A stretch of 64,000 nucleotides of DNA from Actinoallomurus iriomotensis (GTDB lineage: Bacteria; Actinomycetota; Actinomycetes; Streptosporangiales; Streptosporangiaceae). Each line of letters begins with the position of its first letter. Within the stretch, counting starts at the first letter, position 1. The stretch is taken from contig NZ_BSTJ01000005.1 in NCBI RefSeq assembly GCF_030269445.1, positions 496,001 to 560,000 on the forward strand, written 5' to 3'. The position numbers were made by a program, and so were the translations under genes. Below the pieces are notes generated by a model that saw only the letters and a program-made list of their open reading frames with translations, searched no databases and was not told the DNA's origin. Of this stretch, positions 61,071 to 64,000 are shown one piece after another.

Positions 61071-64000
61071 TCAGTCCTCCGGGATTCCCGCCTGGCGGCG
61101 GTAGCGGCGTACGAGGGCACCGAGCGCGGCGCCCTGGGGACGGCGGCCGGGGCGGATGTCGCAGGTCGCGGCCTTGCTCTCCTGAATGTGGGTGTTCGCG
61201 TCGAGCACGATGGGCAGCAGGTCGTTGGCCGAGTCGCCCCGCACGACGCCGGAGGTACCCCAGTGGTAGGGCAGCCCGACCTGGTGGACGGTGCGGCCCT
61301 GGATCCGCAGCGGCGACATCCGCTCGGTGACCAGCACCCGCGCCTCGATCGCGGTCCGCGCGGTGACGATCGTGGCCCAGCCGCCGTTGGTGAGCCCGCG
61401 CTCGGCCGCCAGGGCCGGGGACACCTCGCAGAACATCTCCGGCTGCAGCTCGGACAGGTACGGCAGGAAGCGGCTCATGCCGCCCGCCGTGTGGTGCTCG
61501 GTGAGCCGGTACGTCGTGAAGGCGTACGGGTACACCGTGCTGCCGGCGGGGTGGTAGCGGTTGCCGCGCCGCGGATACAGCTGCCGGGCCGGGTTGTCCT
61601 GCTGGGCGTAGAGCGGGTTCGCGACCGGCGACTCCTGCGGCTCGTAGTGGGCCGGCAGCGGCCCGTCGACGAGTCCCTTGGGCACGAACAGCCACGCCTT
61701 GCCGTCGGTCTGCATGATGAACGGGTCGGTCCCGGCGATGGCGTCCTGCGCCGTCGCCCCCTCCGGAGGCTCGTACGACGGCGGCTTGGTCTTCTCGAAG
61801 TCCGGCACGTCGTGGCCGGTCCACTGCTCGCCGTCCCACCAGACGTAGGCCTTGCGCTCGCTCCACGGGCGGCCCTCGGGGTCGGCGGAGGCGCGGTTGT
61901 ACAGGATGCGGCGGTTCGCCGGCCAGGCCCAGCCCCACTCGGGCGCCACCCACGACTGCTCCGGGCCCGGCCTGCGGCGCGCGGTCTGGTTGACGCCGCC
62001 GGTGTAGCAGCCGGAGTAGATCCAGCAGCCGGAGGAGGTCGAGCCGTCGTCCTTCAGCGCGGTGAAGCCGGAGAGCGGCCTGCCGTCGCCGTCGTATCCG
62101 TTGATCTCGGCCAGCACGGCCTCGGCGGACGGGTCGTCGTGCGGCCCCTCGACCGGATAGTCCCAGGTCAGCTCCTGGATCGGCCGGTCGTTCCGATCCG
62201 TTGAACCGGCCAGCCGCTCACGTACGCGCAGGCCCAGGTGGTAGATGAACCACAGGTCGCTGCGCGCGTCGCCCGGCGGGTCCAGCGCCTTGTGGTGCCA
62301 CTGGAGCAGACGCTGGGTGTTGGTGAACGTGCCGTCCTTCTCGGTGTGCGCCGCGGCGGGCAGGAAGAACACCTCGGTGGCGATCTGCTCCGGGCTGGTC
62401 TCGCCGGCGGCGATCTCCGGGGAGTTCCTCCAGAACTCCGCGCTCTCGATGAGGTTCAGGTCGCGCACCACGAGCCACTCGGTCGCGGCGAGGCCCTGCC
62501 TCTGGAGCCGCCCGCCCGCCGACCCGACGGCCGGGTTCTCCCCCATGAGGAAGTAGCCCTTGACCTTGCCGGCGATCTGGTCCAGCACCGTGTGGTAGGT
62601 GCCGTGGTCGCCGGTCAGGCGCGGCAGGTAGTCGAAGCAGAAGTCGTTGTCCGCGGTGGCGGCGTCGCCCCACCAGGCCTTGAGCAGGCTGACCATGTAG
62701 GCACGCTTGTTGCCCCAGAAGCCGGTGTCTCCGGCCGCGCGTTCGAGGTAGGTGTCGAGGTCTTCGTGCTCGTGGGCGTACGGCATCGGCAGGTAGCCCG
62801 GCAGCAGGTTGAACAGTGTCGGGATGTCGGTGGAGCCCTGGATGCTCGCGTGCCCGCGCAGCGCGAGGATGCCGCCGCCCGGCCGGCCGATGTTGCCCAG
62901 CAGCAGCTGCAGGATCGCGGCCGTGCGGATGTACTGGGCGCCGACCGTGTGCTGGGTCCAGCCGACGCTGTAGACGAACGCGGTCGTCCGGTCGCGGCCG
63001 GAGTTCGCCACGATGGCGTCGGCGAGCTCGGCGAACCGCTCCGGGCCGATGCCGCACATCTCCTCGACCAGCTCGGGTGTGTACCGCGCGAAGTGCCGCT
63101 TGAGGATCTGGTAGACGCAGCGCGGGTGCTCCAGCGTCTCGTCGCGGCGCGGGGCGTGCCCGGTCTGCGACGGCGTCGCCTCGAACGTCGCGCCCGGCCC
63201 GTGTTCGTGGGACCGGTCGTCGTCGGTCTTCGCCTCGTCCCGCGCACCGGCCGCGGCCTGAGCGTCGCCGTTCTGGTACGCCCAGCTCGTCGGGTCGTAC
63301 TCCCGTTTTTCGGCGTCGTAGCCGGAGAACAGGCCGTCGAGGTCCTCGGTGTCGCGGAAGTCCTCGCCCACGATCGACGCTGCGTTGGTGTAGTTGAGGA
63401 CGTACTCCCGGAAGTCGTGGCCGCCGCTCAGCACATGGTTGACCAGCGCGCCGAGCAGCACGATGTCACTGCCGGCCCGGATGGGCAGGTGGCGGTGCGC
63501 CACCGCGCTGGTGCGGGTGAACCGCGGATCGACGTGGAAGACCTTCGCGCCGCGCGCCTTGGCCTCCATCACCCACTGGAACCCGACCGGGTGGCACTCG
63601 GCCATGTTCGAGCCCTGGATGACGATGCAGTCGGCGTTCGCCAGGTCCTGCTGGAACGTCGTGGCGCCGCCGCGCCCGAAACTGGTCCCCAGACCGGGGA
63701 CGGTGGCGGAGTGTCAAATACGGGCCTGGTTCTCGATCTGGATCGCGCCGAGCGCGCTCCAGAGCTTCTTGATGAGGTAGTTCTCCTCGTTGTCGAGCGT
63801 GGCGCCGCCGAGGCTGGCGATGCCCATCGTGCGGCGGACGGGCTTGCCCTCGTAGGTGTCCTCCCAGCCGCTCCGCCGCGCGTCGACCACCCGGTCGGCG
63901 ATCATGTCCATCGCCTCGTCGAGGTCGAGCGACTCCCAGTCGGTGCCGTGGGGACGCCGGTAGAGGACCTTCGTCTGCCGGCCCGGGGAGGTGACGAGCT
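61071..64000 (-). CDS. fdhA: formate dehydrogenase large subunit, selenoprotein (in-frame TGA = Sec), 5' truncated
   Basis: Molybdenum-bisMGD subunit that oxidises formate to CO2, FDH-N type. The frame runs from the window edge (LVTSPGRQTKVLYRRPHGTDWESLDL) through MGIASLGGATLDNEENYLIKKLWSALG to ENQARI, then TGA at 63714-63716, then HSATVPGLGTSFGRGGATT and QGSNMAECHPVGFQWVMEAKARG. ENQAR(V/I)-U-HS is the active-site Sec motif of FDH-N, so TGA is read as selenocysteine. Downstream are FAELADAIVANSGRDRTTAFVYSVGWTQHTVGAQYIR and the C-terminal MGD-binding region (EARVLVTERMSPLRIQGRTVHQVGLPYHWG). The Fe-S N-terminus and Tat signal lie outside the window. Gene finders that treat TGA as stop would split it into a fragment ending at 63714 and one starting near 63605. 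Confidence 0.93.
63685..63713 (-). promoter_or_regulatory. bacterial SECIS-like hairpin directly after the Sec TGA of fdhA
   Basis: In the transcript, 12 bases after TGA, GTCCCC pairs with GGGGAC (63685-63690 with 63696-63701) over the loop GGTCT. The loop and spacing agree with the E. coli fdhF/fdnG SECIS, in which SelB contacts a GGUCU loop. It sits inside the coding sequence and encodes VPGLGTS, so it satisfies protein and RNA constraints together. Confidence 0.88.

Noticed and set aside
63605-63911. fdhA as a frameshifted or truncated pseudogene
   Set aside because: The TGA falls exactly in the Sec motif, the frame continues without shift, and a SECIS-like hairpin and the whole Sec machinery are present.

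Overview
The window is very GC-rich, with frequent GTG starts, dense 4-bp start/stop overlaps and many actinobacterial families (DUF3099, DUF3467, DUF6457, an Scr1-type DUF5753 regulator, an LppU/SCO3897-like protein, large Ser/Thr kinases). It is a chromosomal segment of a filamentous actinomycete. The mix suggests the Streptosporangiales/Thermomonosporaceae side rather than Streptomyces proper, but the sequence alone does not settle that.

Layout. 0-7 kb: the end of tldD, tldE, a dodecin, an FMN hydroxy-acid oxidase, a 1-kb C-rich degenerate repeat tract, a DUF3099 gene followed by a candidate 6C-like small RNA, and an ABC exporter pair. 7-13 kb: a 1496-residue helical-repeat/Hsp70/trypsin fusion, a small Cys protein and a DUF1275 membrane protein. 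13-16 kb: a tightly coupled molybdenum cofactor operon (moaA, two tandem micro-ORFs, DUF3467, mobA, DUF6457) followed by a ferritin-like gene. 16-20 kb: hydrolase, rtcB, pirin and a GNAT. 20-23 kb: selA-selB. 23-26 kb: an iterated 120-bp duplication before an ornithine cyclodeaminase-like gene, a 17-bp x 11 tandem repeat, and an AA10-type protein with an internal histidine-brace His. 26-40 kb: MarR/MFS pair, prpE, a stress membrane protein, an Scr1-family regulator, esterase, a PIN toxin/antitoxin pair, a PP2C-like gene whose start lies in a perfect hairpin, and GNATs. 40-52 kb: secreted beta-propellers, two WxL-like secreted proteins with a DUF916-like partner, and a kinase-TPR-ClpN fusion. 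52-64 kb: tRNA-Sec, yidC, fadD, selD, a peptide transporter, an LppU-like protein and a formate dehydrogenase operon.

The strongest functional theme is selenium- and molybdenum-dependent formate oxidation. The window carries all four selenocysteine genes (selA, selB, selD, tRNA-Sec with anticodon TCA) and a formate dehydrogenase large subunit. That subunit is interrupted by an in-frame TGA inside the expected Sec motif, followed at the right distance by a SECIS-like hairpin with loop GGTCT. moaA and mobA would serve the same enzyme. The formate dehydrogenase appears to be a three-subunit complex: molybdo-selenoprotein, four-cluster ferredoxin subunit with one membrane anchor, and an NrfD-like membrane subunit.

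The second theme is local duplication of gene starts: the 59-bp micro-ORF ladder upstream of DUF3467 and the 120-bp ladder upstream of the cyclodeaminase. The third is multi-domain signalling or quality-control proteins (Hsp70-protease and kinase-TPR-ClpN fusions) that match no textbook system I can name.
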